Assembly (NCBI GenBank): GCA_034509755.1
Contig: CM067541.1
Span: 6,808,001 to 6,872,000 of the forward strand
Length of the DNA: 64,000 nt
Direction: 5' to 3'
Origin: Anisodus tanguticus
Lineage: Eukaryota > Streptophyta > Magnoliopsida > Solanales > Solanaceae
The translations under genes and the position numbers were made by a program. The first letter of the stretch is position 1. Each line of letters starts with the position of its first letter. The notes under the pieces are model-generated. The model worked only from the letters and a program-made list of their open reading frames with translations, was not told the DNA's origin and did not search any database. Below, piece after piece: positions 34,827-47,134 of this stretch.

Positions 34827-36203
34827 TTTCTCCTTATTGCAGGAGGACGTGAATTTTACCAGTTCTTACTGTAATACTTCTTGTTATTTTCGTAAATCAT
34901 TTTCTTTAATTTTTATGTCTATGTAGTGTAATTGCATCATTGTTCCCAAAAGCACCCTTACTTTTACCTTCGTACTTCAAATCTTGTCACCCTGTATCAG
35001 TTTAGCCACCTTATCATTTGCATCGGGACGAAATTCTTCTGTCACTTTTGCATCTTACTCTGCTACTGATGTATTCACCCTCTTCAATTACAAGGCCGCG
35101 GCTGGACCTTCTATTTTTTCCCAAACCTCCACGACTTTTAGACATTCAAAATGTCTTTCTTTAATCTTGCTCACAAAGTTAACATGTTTTGACTTCATAA
35201 ATTAACAGCACACAAGTCTCAAGCTACAACTAGCTACCACTCCCTACGTCCCAATTTTCATTTTTAGTCAGTTTAAAAAAGAATGACATTTTTAGACCAC
35301 AAGTTTCAAATGTCCTCTTTTCATTCAAAACTATGATAAACAAAGTGAAACGGAAGGAAACAATCTTCTAAGTAGGCGTGACCATGCGATTTGAAATCAT
35401 GATTTCATATTTTGATTTCAAATAAGCGTTTGTTTATGAAATGTGCACAAAATTTCAACTTCATATCATTATTTGAAATCTCAAATTCTTCAAATACTAG
35501 GATTTGAAATTCCAAATCATAATTTTATTTTTTTTTAAAATATAAAACTTGACCCATAAGTTTATATTTTGTAAAAAAAATCCTATCATTCTATATTTTC
35601 TAAAAGAAATCTCATGCTCGATTGTAGAATTCGTTGTATCCTTGCCTGCCTAACAGAAAAAATCGAACTAATTATCTGATCTGATAAAAGTCTGAATAGA
35701 GAGCGATAAAATAATATATTCAACTATTAAACAAATAATATCTACTGCTCGCTCATATAAGATATTAATAAGAAGAAAATAGCAGCTATATATGACCATT
35801 ATTATCGTGTCCATATAACAGTTGCATGCAAAGGAGACGTGAAAAAAGGTTTTTATTTCATGCATGCACGTATCCTTATTTTTTGGATTCCATGTTTCAG
35901 GTTGGCTTTTATTAAAAAAATTGTAAAAGTCAGTACATAGATAATGTGAATTTTGAGGGCACCCATACTATTTCGAAGCCACTAGCCACATAGAGTTAGG
36001 AAAATATCCATCAGAAATTGATCTTAAAGTCCACTTTTGTTTGGGTTCTAAGAAATTCTTTTAACTTGTTTAATGTGAAGAATGCAATCATTTCCAATTT
36101 TCAATCCTTATGTTCAAATTAAAAGATTGTGAATTTTTTTCTACCTAGCTAGAAGGTGGCATATTAGTTATTTTGAAGCATAAATGTGAATTACATTGAG
36201 AAT
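34827..36203. other. 3' flank of the BAHD pseudogene and intergenic DNA with MITE scraps
   Basis: 34827-34980 resembles the 3' flank of the intact gene. 35253-35370 is a Stowaway-like piece (ctccctacgtcccaattttc ... gtgaaacggaagg). 35390-35530 has inverted gatttgaaatcatgattt / gatttgaaattccaaatcat words, probably another small MITE. No gene recognised. Confidence 0.5.
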
Positions 36204-37070
36204 AAAATTGTCACGCCCGACTTTTCTCAAGTCTTCCCTTAGAGGGCGTGATGGCATCTGGGCAACTATCCCTTTCCAGGCAAACCATTAACTTTTTTTC
36301 TTCCTAAATTAAACATGTATCTAGGTACGGAAATAGTAGAAACATGTACTTCTTTAATGAAAGCACGAGTTCATACTCGTGCATCCATCAATTTTCTAGA
36401 CTCGATGGAAGTTCAAATACAGGATAAAAACATCCGAATCTTAAAAGAAAACAATCTCATGTGGGGCATTCCCCGAGATAACGAAACCTAATTCTTCAAC
36501 CTACTTAATCAAGAAAGACCATCACCAAATTCGGAGCAATGGGTTGGTGGAACTGTGAAGCTGTGGGACGATCGCTAGCCCTATTGCGGAGCTTTTCCCT
36601 TATCACGCTTTCCTGAAATATGTTAGATAAAAGAGTCAACCCTACCATCCGGGGCTGAGTGAGAACCTCGCCCTACAATTCAAAGTAATCTCACAATATT
36701 CTAAGTACAATCATATTATGAACATAATAAGCATGTCATGAAAATAGATTTCAGCACTTTTAGTGTACAAGCCAATAAATATTCACACACAAAATCTCCT
36801 CTCAACTTGTCGTAGGGAAAACTTAGTTAACCAGTACACATGTTTCATCCCATATAACATATTATATATTTATTGCGGTGTGTACAACCTGATCCAATTC
36901 ATTTCAATTATATCCCCGAAGGCAAGTGTGTTTGAATAACCTCGAAGGCAAGTGTATTTGAATAGCCCCGAAGGAAAGAAATGTGAAATGCTATAGCCCC
37001 GTAGGTGATAGCAAAACTATTTACATTATCAAGATATCTATCATCTCGACTGTATGGCTATACAAACACC

Positions 37071-37072
<2 letters not shown>

Positions 37073-37113
<41 letters not shown>
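37073..37113. repeat. (AT)n microsatellite
   Basis: About 20 uninterrupted TA units within the solo LTR; likely polymorphic. Confidence 0.9.
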
Positions 37114-37116
<3 letters not shown>

Positions 37117-38114
37117 CAGAAGATTCAGATAATATTTTCCTCTTTCAACTTTTCGCCCTCCCCATTTATAAGGGTTATAACTCTCAAATCGTAACTCTGA
37201 ATAAGGTATTTCTCACGACGAGTCGAAGGTAACGCGGGGACCTATCACTATCCCAAGTTTCCTCTGAAAATACCTAGTGAAAGTGAAGTCTGAAACTAGT
37301 ACAGATTCACGAAAGAAACAAGCCTACGAAAACTGTCTCGCATGACTTTTTATAAAAGGGACCCAATCTCAAAACAGTCATAACTATTTATTCGTAAGTC
37401 AGATTAATCCCCGTACGGTCTCAAACTGTCTAGAAAAGAGAAATCTATAACTTTTATTCAGCACAGATTTTCGGATTCTTTACCCATTTGTACAGTTTTT
37501 CCGTTATACATTCTGCCTTCTGGATTTCGATTGATCCGAGGCAGGAACTTTAAACTTCAATAACTTTCAAACCATATGTCGGTTTTAGCCTCGCTTGGAC
37601 TCAATCTGATCGAAAAAGATAGATGTATAATCCTATAAAATTTCGTCCAATTATAACAGGGATAACTCAGCGAAAAATAGTTTGTAATTTTATGACCCGA
37701 ACTAGTTACTTGATAATCTATTAGCAATAAATTCATGACCTTTCTTTCAACATCCGGATTATATTCTAACATGTATTGTTACTCAAAATAAGGGATTATA
37801 CTGAGAATTTTTTAGTGAGAGAACTCACATTTATTGCTTCGTAACCTCGAATGAACTTTCAAACTCCAACCAAACCATTTTCGGAACTCCTTAATTGCTA
37901 AAGTTAATCTTGGTTTCTCTGAAAATTCTGGTTTTCTCCCTTTTTTTTTTTCTGCGTTCTCTTCTCTTCAGAAAATATGCATATAACGTGTGCCTATAAA
38001 CATGTTGTGGTGTGTGTGTGTTTGTGAAGGAGTGGAAAAGAAGTTGATAGACTTTGGTTAGGAGTCTTAAGGGATGAGGGGTTTGGAAGTGATTAGGATT
38101 GGTGTAAAAAAAAA

Positions 38115-38128
38115 GGGGGGGGGGGGGG
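38115..38128 (+). repeat. Poly-G run of 14
   Basis: G homopolymer after nine A within the solo LTR. Its length is uncertain in any assembly. Confidence 0.7.
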
Positions 38129-38497
38129 ATTTGAGATTTTTAAGGGAATTAAACGTCCAGCCTTCCCTTATATTAAATATATATAAAAAATCTTTTTATT
38201 TACTATGGGACGTTACAAAAATTAAGTAAATAAAAGTGTCATTTATCTACAGGTTAAGTTTTTAGATTAGACGGACACACACTTTAATATGACATTAGAG
38301 TAGGCATAGGTCTTGGGTTCTAGCGTATATCGCTACCTATTATCAAAAAAGAACTTTGTGTGTTTGACCCATGAAAAGAATCATGCCAGCACGTGCAGGA
38401 AATGATGTGTGGTGTCCCCAACCTATTTAATAAAATGTTTAAAGAATGACCTTAACTTGGAAAAATTCGATGGGAAGATATTTTATTGTATGTCGGG

Positions 38498-38762
38498 CAT
38501 AAGTTCTAATATTTTTTTTATAAGGCAGAACTTGTGGTCAATTGAGCAGGTTTACTATCTTGAAATATCATGAACTTCTGCCTTATAGGCAAAATTAATT
38601 TATGTCCACAATTTATGTCGATGGGCGACAAAAGCTTATATATGTTGCCCATTAGGCATAAGTTCTAGCTTTTGCCTATAAGGCAGAACTTGTGGTTCAC
38701 TAGCTTGAAATATCATGAACTTCTGCCTTATAGGCAAAATTGATTTATGTCCACAACTTATG
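38498..38762. repeat. Two-copy 159-bp tandem repeat with internal palindrome
   Basis: Copies at 38498-38617 and 38657-38762 share cataagttcta, ataaggcagaacttgtgg, ttgaaatatcatgaacttct and gccttataggcaaaattgat. Within each copy, ataaggcagaact pairs with acttctgccttat, so each can form a hairpin. Confidence 0.8.
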
Positions 38763-39765
38763 CCCCGGGAACAAAAGCTTTGCTAGCTAATTTACTGAAG
38801 CGGATACTACTTTTTAAGAAATTTGTTAAGTGGGGCCAAAAAATCATGACATGTACCGCTTATGGAGGTCATTTGTGAACTTAAGTACCCTAGCACGTGA
38901 AGGAGCGTGTTGAGAGTATAATTAAGTAAACAAAAATATGTTTCTCTAATAATTTAAGTTTTTAGATAAGATGATCACACACTTAAACAAATTGATCGTT
39001 CCTAGCTAATTTTGTACATGTAGAAGTTATATATGTCAATTAAACCATGTGTGGTTTTGCTGGCCTATACCTCTCCATATATAGACCAAAACAATTCATG
39101 AACCACAAAGGAATAAGCTCCTTATCCATAAACAACAGTCAACATAGGATAAATATAATCCATTCAAACTTGTAATAGTATATATCCACCTAATGTTTTA
39201 CCCTAATCCCTTACGTAATTAGCTTCTAATATTCAACGTAATAAATTGCACACATGTGATGTTAGAGTTTCGCTTATCACTGCAAATGCATTGCCAAAAA
39301 TTGGTAATAAGTGTTTTAATATATCAAATGGAAGCAACAATTCTACCAATCAAAATATTCTTTGGATCTGTCTTATTTAATTTCCCTCCTTAAAAGTTCG
39401 TTCGACAAGTTTTAATTTTAAGTGGAAAGAGGAAGGTTGCAAAGGGGCATGGCTATTATTTTTCTGTCTTTATAATGTGTATGTAACAGAACACAGATAT
39501 ATTGCTAACAATATAAGACATTTAATCAAATATAAGATAAACTTTTTTCCCTCAGTTTTCCCCTTAAAATAAGGTGCCAACAATTGGTAGATTTTCCCAT
39601 GTGATTGCATATATTGGATTGTGATTTAAAGTCTTATTTTCCCAAATCCCAACATGACCAAATTGGAAGGAAACCCTATTTTTCATTGAAGTCTAAAAGC
39701 AACTATTTAAAGATCTTTAATTTTTTTTAACTTTTATTTATCCATGAAAAAAAGTACCCAAAGCC
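38763..39765. other. Upstream region of the polygalacturonase pseudogene
   Basis: AT-rich, with no gene or transposon recognised. It presumably contains the old promoter. Confidence 0.4.
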
Positions 39766-39773
39766 TATAAATA
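39766..39773 (+). promoter_or_regulatory. TATA box of the polygalacturonase pseudogene
   Basis: TATAAATA 100 bp upstream of the ATG at 39866, a normal plant spacing. Confidence 0.6.
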
Positions 39774-39865
39774 TCCCTCTAAACTCCAATTCCTCATCAC
39801 CTCCATTTGATGTCAACTCTTTAAATCCCTCAAAAATCTTTTTAGCAATTTTTCCTTAGCAAAGT

Positions 39866-41417
39866 ATGAGTCCCTTAGCAATTTTTCCACTTCTCTTCAT
39901 ATTTCTCTTCAACTTATCACTAGCAGCGGATACAATTTACAATGTCCAAAATTATGGAGCAAAATCCAATGGCAAAATCGATTCATCAAAAGCATTTTCG
40001 AGTGCATGGAAAGCAGCGTGTGCTTCTACTAGCGCGTCCACTATTTACGTGCCACGTGGAAACTACTTGATTCGCCATGCAGAGTTCAGTGGCCAAACAT
40101 GCAAGAGCAAGACTATTACTATACAAATTGATGGTACTCTCTTAGCTCCCTCTGATTATAATGTGATTGGCAATGCCGGAAATTGGATAAAGTTCAATCA
40201 AGTTAATGGAGTTTCCATCTATGGTGGAACCTTTGATGGTCAAGGTGCTAGTCTTTGGGCTTGCAAGACCTCCTTCAAGAACTGCCCTAAGGGAACTACG
40301 GTATGTTAAGTTACTCCTTTTGTTCTAATTTATGTGATATTATTATAAATATTTGAAGAGTTGAAAAAATTTATTTTGTTTACAATTTAACATTAAATTT
40401 TGGTGCAGACATTGGCTTTTTACAACTTCAAACAACATTGTAATCAACGGAGTAACTGCAAAAAATAGCCAAATGTTCCATATTTTGGTGGACGGATGCC
40501 ATAACGTGAAGCTACAAGGAGTGAGAGTCTCAGCTCCAGGAAATAGCCCCAACACAGATGGAATTCATGTACAATGATCGTCTGGAGTCAGCATTATGAA
40601 CTCGCGTATTGGTACCGGAGATGATTGTATCTCAATTGGCCCTGGAAATTCTAACTTATGGATCGAAGGCATCGCTTGTGGCCCTGGTCATGGAATCAGG
40701 TTTGGAACATAATACTTTGTAGTACTATTTACAACATCCTCTCTATTTTTTATAAACATTTTAAAGTATCTTAGTCAGTGTAAACTTAATTTACACGATC
40801 AACATACTTTGACCAAGTTACACCCTTTATTTTTCAGGTTACTAATTTCACTTGTTATTGCACATTATTTATATGTAGTTGTCTTTTAAGTGACCTGAAT
40901 CTTTACAATGTCATTGTGTAGAAATTAAACTCTTATATAAATTGGTTGAGTTTATATAATGACTTACTATCAACTAAGAATTAATATGTTTGATGCAGCA
41001 TTGGAAGTTTAGGCTGGGAATTGCAAGAGCAGGGAGTCCAAAATGTGACGGTTAAGACCGTGACTTTTACTGGAACAGAAAATGGTGTGAGAGTGAAAAC
41101 TTGGGCATGGCCTAGCAATGGCTTTGTTAAAGGTGTTCTGTTTCAGCATAATGTTATGAATAATGTTCATTTATCTAACATTTCTCCTTTTTTTTTAGGC
41201 CTCTTGCGTAAAGATAAGTGATGTAACATATGAAGACATACATGGAACATCGGCTACAGAAGTTGCGGTGAAATTGGATTGTAGCAAAACGAATCCATGT
41301 ACTGGAATAACACTTGAAGATGTGAATCTTAGTTACAAAGATGGTCGAGCTGAAGCTTCATGTGTTAATGCTGGAGGAAGAGCTTCTGGTTTAGAACCTT
41401 CTGGCTGTGCCTTATAA
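39866..41417 (+). pseudogene. Polygalacturonase (GH28), broken
   Basis: Polygalacturonases hydrolyse de-esterified pectin in the cell wall. Exon 1, 39866-40300: signal peptide MSPLAIFPLLFIFLFNLSLA, then the parallel beta-helix. Exon 2, 40409-40699: one extra T in the ttttt near 40420 shifts the frame, then the correct frame reads NSQMFHILVDGCHNVKLQGV with NTD, GDDC and GHG motifs, interrupted by TGA at 40576 (VQ*SSGVSI). Exon 3, from 40999: SIGSLGWELQEQGVQ and the RVKTW motif. The end of this exon, where family members have about 20 residues with a DQNYC-like motif, is missing. Exon 4, 41199-41417, ends ASGLEPSGCAL. Splice sites at 40301/40408, 40700/40998 and 41198 are intact. Family-level catalytic residues remain, but frameshift, stop and deletion mean no active enzyme. 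Confidence 0.85.
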
Positions 41418-42241
41418 AATAAATAAGAAGAAAACAGATACTGAAACTTTACTTGTATAATATCATACTGCATACTTTAATTTACCATATGAAAATAGAG
41501 CTGGTAATTACTACTATACAAAATGAAGCTGGACAGTACTCTAATAATGTAATTTATTGTTGCTGTTATTTGTTTGGAGGCTGGCCTAGCAAGCTCCAAT
41601 TTATAAACTGTATTTGGATTCTTTTGTAATGCTATACATAGTGGTTGTTCTATTGATCTTTATGTAACATTATGCAATATCTAATAAAATGTACAACACA
41701 GAAAGGTAATTTCTAGCATATCCCTTCTCTGAAAAGTTTTATCTCATGCTTGCATTTTAATAGGTTTGTACTATACAAGAGTGACAATGGTTGTTAATTT
41801 GCAGCCTTGTTATAGCATTAAACTTAATTTATATTACGAATTCGAATTAGTCGAAGTTGTGGATTAATCCCGGACATCAAATAGTTAAAAAAAAAAAGAG
41901 AATCTATGATCAAATGATGTCATATTCAAATGGTGCAGTGTATCTTATTAATTTCAGCTTTACTTACACTTTTTGGGGTGCCTGGTCTCCTCTTTTGGTT
42001 AAGCTTAAGCAACTTAGAGCACATCAAATGGCCTTTGGACTTTATGACTTGACATGGTTTTTTTCTCCCAAATATAACGTGACGTGTTCAACGTCTATTC
42101 CCAGCCACCTTGTCGGTCCAACAAAATCCATAACGATAACGTTATTTATATTTCGCGATGCACAAACGAAATAATAATCCAGGTTTAAGTTGTAGTAAAG
42201 ACATATTTTTCTAATGATTTTAAATTTTATGTATTGATATT

Positions 42242-42440
42242 TAGAGGCGGATTCTATATTTAAATTTTATTGGTTCAACATCTAAGGTTCTTAGCATTGA
42301 ACCCTAATGTCTATATAATTATAGGTTTATATATACCATTTACAGTAATTTTTATGAACGTTTACACATAAATTTATACACTGCCCTAAAAATATTACGT
42401 TCAAAATGAACCAGGTATCGAAAGATTACATCCGCCTCTG
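42242..42440. mobile_element. MITE with aggcggat...atccgcct ends
   Basis: The terminal gaggcggattcta and gattacatccgcctc are inverted copies about 200 bp apart. The interior is A/T-rich and non-coding. Confidence 0.6.
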
Positions 42441-42551
42441 TTAACGATTAGAAAAATTTTATACAATCGAATAATTTATTAGTTAATTACAGGTAAATTT
42501 TTTGATAAACATTAATTATCAGTCTATAAGAATGATAACTAATCTATTACT

Positions 42552-42790
42552 ACTCCCTTTGTCCCAATTTATGAGATACACTTTCTTTTTTAGTGTGTCC
42601 CAAAATAGAATGATACATTTTATATTTAGAAATAATTTAACTTGAAACTTCTCCTTTTACCCTTAATTTTAGAACCATACAAATATTTATGGCTTGTTTT
42701 AGACCACAAGTTTCAAAAGTCTTCTTTTCTTTCTTAAACTTCGTGTCTAGTCAAATTATATCACACAAATTGGGACGAAAGAAGTGGAAT
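42552..42790. mobile_element. Stowaway-like MITE
   Basis: The left end ctccctttgtcccaatttat and right end aaattgggacgaaagaag are inverted. Inside are the usual tgtgtcccaaaatagaatg and tagaccacaagtttcaaaag stretches seen in solanaceous Stowaway copies. A shorter relative is at 35253-35370. Confidence 0.75.
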
Positions 42791-43182
42791 ATATTAGATT
42801 ACATTGTTAGTATAAAAATCTTTACGCTATAAGTGTATATAATTAAATTCATTTTGCTTTTAATACAATTTTTTAACAAAAAATTAGTAGATCCTAGAAT
42901 ATCGATTACTTGTCCGTTATGCACCCCGCGTTGCATGTCAATGCATACACGCTGCCGCTATTATTTCACAAACTGCAATTATGCCTTCAACTTCTCTTTG
43001 GACAACAAGAAGAAAATTGTGGTGTGTGTGTGTGGGGGGGGGGGGATAACAAGCTAATTCCACTTTCTTAATTTAAGTCTCTCATTTTAACAAACTTGAT
43101 TAGAATTTACCATAAGTTAATTTTTGAATTTCTTTTTTCACCATAGGTTAGTTTATGTATTAGATAGACATTTGGACTAGTG

Positions 43183-43479
43183 TGTTAAATATACACAATA
43201 TACATGTGTATATTAGTCTCTCGACTGGCTCTCGGTTTTCCTCCCCTTTGTACCGTGTAATTGGGTATATATTTAGTATCTTAGTTTAGGTAATGTTGTA
43301 ATGTAATTAGTATTGTACACTTACCATAATAATTGTATTACCATAAATGTATAGTTAGTATCCAAGTAGAATAAGGTTTTAGGAATAAAATAGGAATAGG
43401 ATTCTCCTATTATGGAAATATGTAACTTGTATAAATAGTCTTTCAATCAATGAAAATAATCAAGGGATTATTTCTTTCA
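43183..43479 (+). repeat. 5' LTR, 297 bp
   Basis: TGTTAAATATACACAATATA...GGATTATTTCTTTCA. It differs from the 3' LTR at a small number of positions. Confidence 0.9.
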
Positions 43480-43637
43480 TGGTATAAGAAGTCTAGGTTC
43501 GAAATTTCCTCTCCCAAAATTTCTTTCTTCTCGAGCAACAAACCCGAAATCCCTTCTCTCGGTTTGCTTGTTCTTCCTTCCGATTTTTCTTCCAAAATTT
43601 TCTCCAAAATCCCTCAATCATATATTGTACTATCAAT

Positions 43638-45165
43638 ATGTCTACATCCCGAAAAATATTTCATCATGCCCTTACAGTTTCTAACATCAAGAATAACATC
43701 AGATGTGGGAGTTGGTGCCCCATCCATCTAGTATTAATATTATTAGGTCTATGTGGATTTTTGACCATAAGGAAAATTCAGATGGGTCATTTGCCCGACA
43801 TAAGGCGCGGCTTGTGGGCGATGGTAAGACTCAGCAGGTTGGTGTGGATTGTGGTGAGACATTTAGTCCGGTGGTCAAGCTGGCTACCATTCGCACTGTG
43901 CTTAGCTTAGCTCTTTCGAAGGCATGACCTATTCATCAGTTAGATGTAAAGAATGCTTTCCTCCATGGGGATCTCAAGGAAACATTCTATATGCATCAAC
44001 CTTTGGGATTCAGGGATCCTAAACATCCGCATCATGTATGTTTGTTGAAGAAGTCCTTATATGGGCTTAAGCAGTCTCTACGGGCCTGGTATACGAGGTT
44101 TGCAGACTATGTTTCGACTATTGGGTTCACTCACAGCAGGTCGGATAATTCCTTGTTCGTCTACCGTCGTGGTTCATCATTGTCCTACATTCTGTTATAT
44201 GTGGATGATATTATATTGACTGCCTCTTCCGATACCTTACGCTAGTCTATCATGATCATGCTCAGCTCTGAGTTTGCTATGAAAGACTTGGGGCCCTTGA
44301 GTTACTTTTTGGGGATTGTTGTCACTCGTCATTCCGATGGGTTGTTCTTATCTCAATGGAAGTATGCAACTGAGATCATCGAGAGGGCTGAGATGTCATC
44401 CTGTAAGTCCATTTCCACTCCAGTTGATACTAAGCCCAAGCTTAGTGTCGCGGCCGGCGTACCCTACGAGGATCCGACCCGCTATCACAGTCTTGCAAGG
44501 GCCCTTCAGTATCTTACCTTTACAAGACCAGATATTACATATGTTGTCTAGCATGTGTGTTTGTTCATGCATGATCCCAGAATTGAGCACATGAATGCAC
44601 TCAAACGCATCATTCGGTATATTCAGGGTACACTTGACTATGATTTGCATTTATATCCTTCCTCGACGTCCACACTTGTCTCGTATACGGATGTTGATTG
44701 GGGTGGTTGTCCAGACACCAGACGGTCTAGGTCTGGCTATTGTATATTTCTCGGCAATAACTTGGTCTTCTGGTCTGCGAAGCGTCAGTCGACTTTATCC
44801 CGCTCAAGTGCCGAGGCTAAATATCGAGGGGTAGCTATGTGGTCTCGGAATCATATTGGTTACGTAATTTGCTTTTGGAGCTTCATTGTCCCATTCAGAA
44901 GGCAACCTTGGTTTATTGCGATAATATTATCGCCATATACCTTTCTGGTAATCCGGTTCAGCACCAACGCACTAAGCATATCGAGATGGACATTCACTTT
45001 GTTCGTGAAAAGGTTGCTCGTGGTCAGGTACGCGTCTGTCATATCCCGTCAAGATATCAAATTGCAGACATCTTTACAAAGGGTCTTCCCTCGGTCCTTT
45101 TTGAAGATTTTAGGGACAGTCTCAGCGTTCGAAGACCGCCCGCTATGACTGCGAGGGTGTGTTAA
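43638..45165 (+). pseudogene. Copia gag start fused to RT-RNase H
   Basis: Short gag start, then RT blocks ARLVGDGKTQQVGVDCGETF, LDVKNAFLHGDLKE, LLYVDDIILTASS (about 44196-44225), EFAMKDLGPLSYFLGI and RNase H to 45165. Stops are TGA at 43925 (SKA*PIHQL), TAG at 44243 (CAG in the minus-strand copy at 63 kb) and TAG at about 44549. A five-base deletion lies near 44837. The CAG-to-TAG changes fit deamination of methylated cytosine. Confidence 0.85.
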
Positions 45166-45456
45166 ATATACACAATATACATGTGTATATTAGTCTCTCA
45201 GCTGGCTCTCGGTTTTCCTTCCCTTTGTACCGTGTAATTGGGTATATATTTAGTATCTTAGTTTAGGTAATGTTGTAATGTAATTAGTATTGTACACTTA
45301 CCATAATAATTGTATTACCATAAATGTATAGTTAGTATCCAAGTAGAATAAGGTTTTAGGAATATAATAGGAATATGATTCTCCTATTATGAAAATATGT
45401 AACTTGTATAAATAGTCTTTCAATCAATGAAAATAATCAAGGGATTATTTACTTCC
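45160..45456 (+). repeat. 3' LTR, 297 bp
   Basis: Nearly identical to 43183-43479. Its terminal A has become C (..acttcc), and the TAGTG duplication follows. Confidence 0.9.
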
Positions 45457-45865
45457 TAGTGAAATAAATTCACAATGCCCAGGCTATTATTTCAAGTGTT
45501 GGCACTTTAGTACTAACAATGAATGATTGATATATTCACGATTTAAAATTTATGGATTCTTATATAAACCTCAAGCTAATATTGGGTATAAATAAAAGTT
45601 ATTGAGTTATGTGAACTCGTGAGTTCTCTTCTTGATCCGGCCCTGCATGTTTATACTGATAACAAAATCAATTACTTTATGCACCCTAAATTGTTTCTAA
45701 CTTAAAATTTTAATATAATTTTTTAAAAGTAAAGCTTGTTTTATTAGTAACTTCAAGTTTTCTTTTTACTCTTTTCGTAGGTATATGAAATATCTTTTTT
45801 TTTTCAAAATTAAAAATATTCTTTTGTTTGTACTTTGGAAGATGATTAAATTATTAACTCTCAAC

Positions 45866-47134
45866 GGAGATTCATTGTTCACGGTACTCTATTCATCCAG
45901 GATCAACTAAAATGTATCATGATCTTAAGAGTATTTATTGGTGGAATGACATGAAGAAGAGCGTGACAGAGTTTGTAGCTCAGTGCCCCAATTGTCAGCA
46001 GGTAAAAATAGAACACCAAAAGCCTGGTGGCTTGACTCAGAACATCGAGATTCCGATATGGAAATGGGAAATGATTAATATGGACTTCATTACGGGATTA
46101 CTACGTTTCTATCGGAAATTTGATTATATTTGGGTAATTGTTAATAGACTGACCAAATCAGCTCATTTCTTGCCGGTGAAAACTACCTACACTACCTAAG
46201 ATTACGCGAAGTTATTTATTAAGAAGATTGTTCGACTTCGTGGTGTGCATATCTCTATTATATCTGACCGAGGTGCTCAGTTTACAGCTAACTTCTGGAA
46301 ATCATTTCAGAAAGGGTTAGGCACCCGAGTTAATTTGAGTACGGCTTTCCATTCTCAGACAGACGGTCAAGCTAAGCGAACGATTCAAACGCTCGAGGAC
46401 ATGTTACGAGCTTGTGTGGTGGACTTTAAGGAAAGTTGGGACGATCACTTACCCCTTATTGAGTTCGCGTACAATAACAACTATCACGCCAGTATTAAAA
46501 TGGCTCCATATGAGGCCTTGTACGGACGCTTGGATGGTTCGAGGTAGGTGAATCAGAGTTATTTGGACCTGACTTGGTACATCAAGCCATAGAAAAGGTA
46601 AAGATTATCAAAGAACGGTTGTTAACAGCTCAAAGTCGTCAGAAGTCATACGCAGATGTGCGACAGCGAGACTTAGAGTTTCAGGTAGACGACTGTGACA
46701 TTTTTTTGAAGATTTCGCCGATGAAGAGTATAATGAGATTCGGGAAGAAAGGAAAACTTAATCCAAGGTATATTGGGACATATCGCATAATTCGATGAAT
46801 TGGCCAGGTAGCGTACGAATTGGACTTACCTTCGGAGTTGGAGTGCGTTCATCCAGTCTTCCATATTTCCATGTTGAGAGCATGTGTTGGAGATCCTTCC
46901 CGGATTGTACCAATTGAGGATGTGCAGGTTACAGAGGATCTGTCATATGAAAGAATTCCTATTGCTATCCTAGATCGACAAGTCCGCAAGCTGAGGACTA
47001 AGGAAATAACTTATGTAAAAGTTTTGTGGTGAAATAGAAACGTGGAAGAGATGACATGGGAAGCGGAAGAGGAAATGACACACAAATATCCACACCTATT
47101 CCAGACTAATGTCGAGATTTCAAGAGAAGCCTAA
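45866..47134 (+). pseudogene. Gypsy integrase and chromodomain
   Basis: The HHCC finger (YWWNDMKKSVTEFVAQCPNC) is followed by the core with MDFITGL (first Asp) and ISDRGAQFTANFW (second Asp). The catalytic Glu of the usual GQ(S)ERTIQTLEDML motif is Lys (GQAKRTIQTLEDML), so the triad is broken. Stops occur at about 46198 and 46797, and a deletion at about 46540 removes the residues before GWFEVGE. The C-terminus reads ILDRQVRKLRTKEITYVKVLW, a stop (CGA to TGA), then VEEMTWEAEEEM..YPHLF, as in Tekay-type chromodomains. Confidence 0.85.

Larger units (their letters stand above)
36209..38217 (-). mobile_element. Ty3/gypsy solo LTR with perfect target duplication
   Basis: On the minus strand it runs TGTAACGTCCCATAGTAAAT...GGGCGTGACA, 2009 bp. 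AAAAT flanks both sides (36204-36208 and 38218-38222). The ends match the LTR style of the chromovirus at 47248-48716 (tgtaacg...cgtgaca). No internal region remains, which is the expected result of LTR-LTR recombination. It contains repeated ccccgaaggcaagtgt-type words at 36910-36980 and a long AT microsatellite. Confidence 0.9.
41418..43177. other. Intergenic with MITEs
   Basis: No gene recognised. Two MITEs are listed separately. A GT-then-G microsatellite (gtgtgtgtgtgggggggggg) is at 43021-43045. Confidence 0.5.
43183..45456 (+). mobile_element. Internally deleted Copia element with both LTRs and target duplication
   Basis: TAGTG at 43178-43182 and 45457-45461 flanks the element. Both LTRs are 297 bp and nearly identical, implying a fairly recent insertion. 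A primer site (tggtataagaag) follows the 5' LTR. The interior joins the first 20 or so gag codons (MSTSRKIFHHALTVSNIKNN) directly to the RT start (WELVPHPSSINIIRS) at about 43700, so the rest of gag, protease and integrase are missing. It is non-autonomous. Confidence 0.9.

Noticed and set aside
37005..37232. Open frame with an (IY)n run
   Set aside because: Translation of the AT microsatellite in a solo LTR.
41857..42174. 105-codon open frame downstream of the polygalacturonase pseudogene
   Set aside because: No homology recognised, no promoter or splice signals; AT-rich chance frame.
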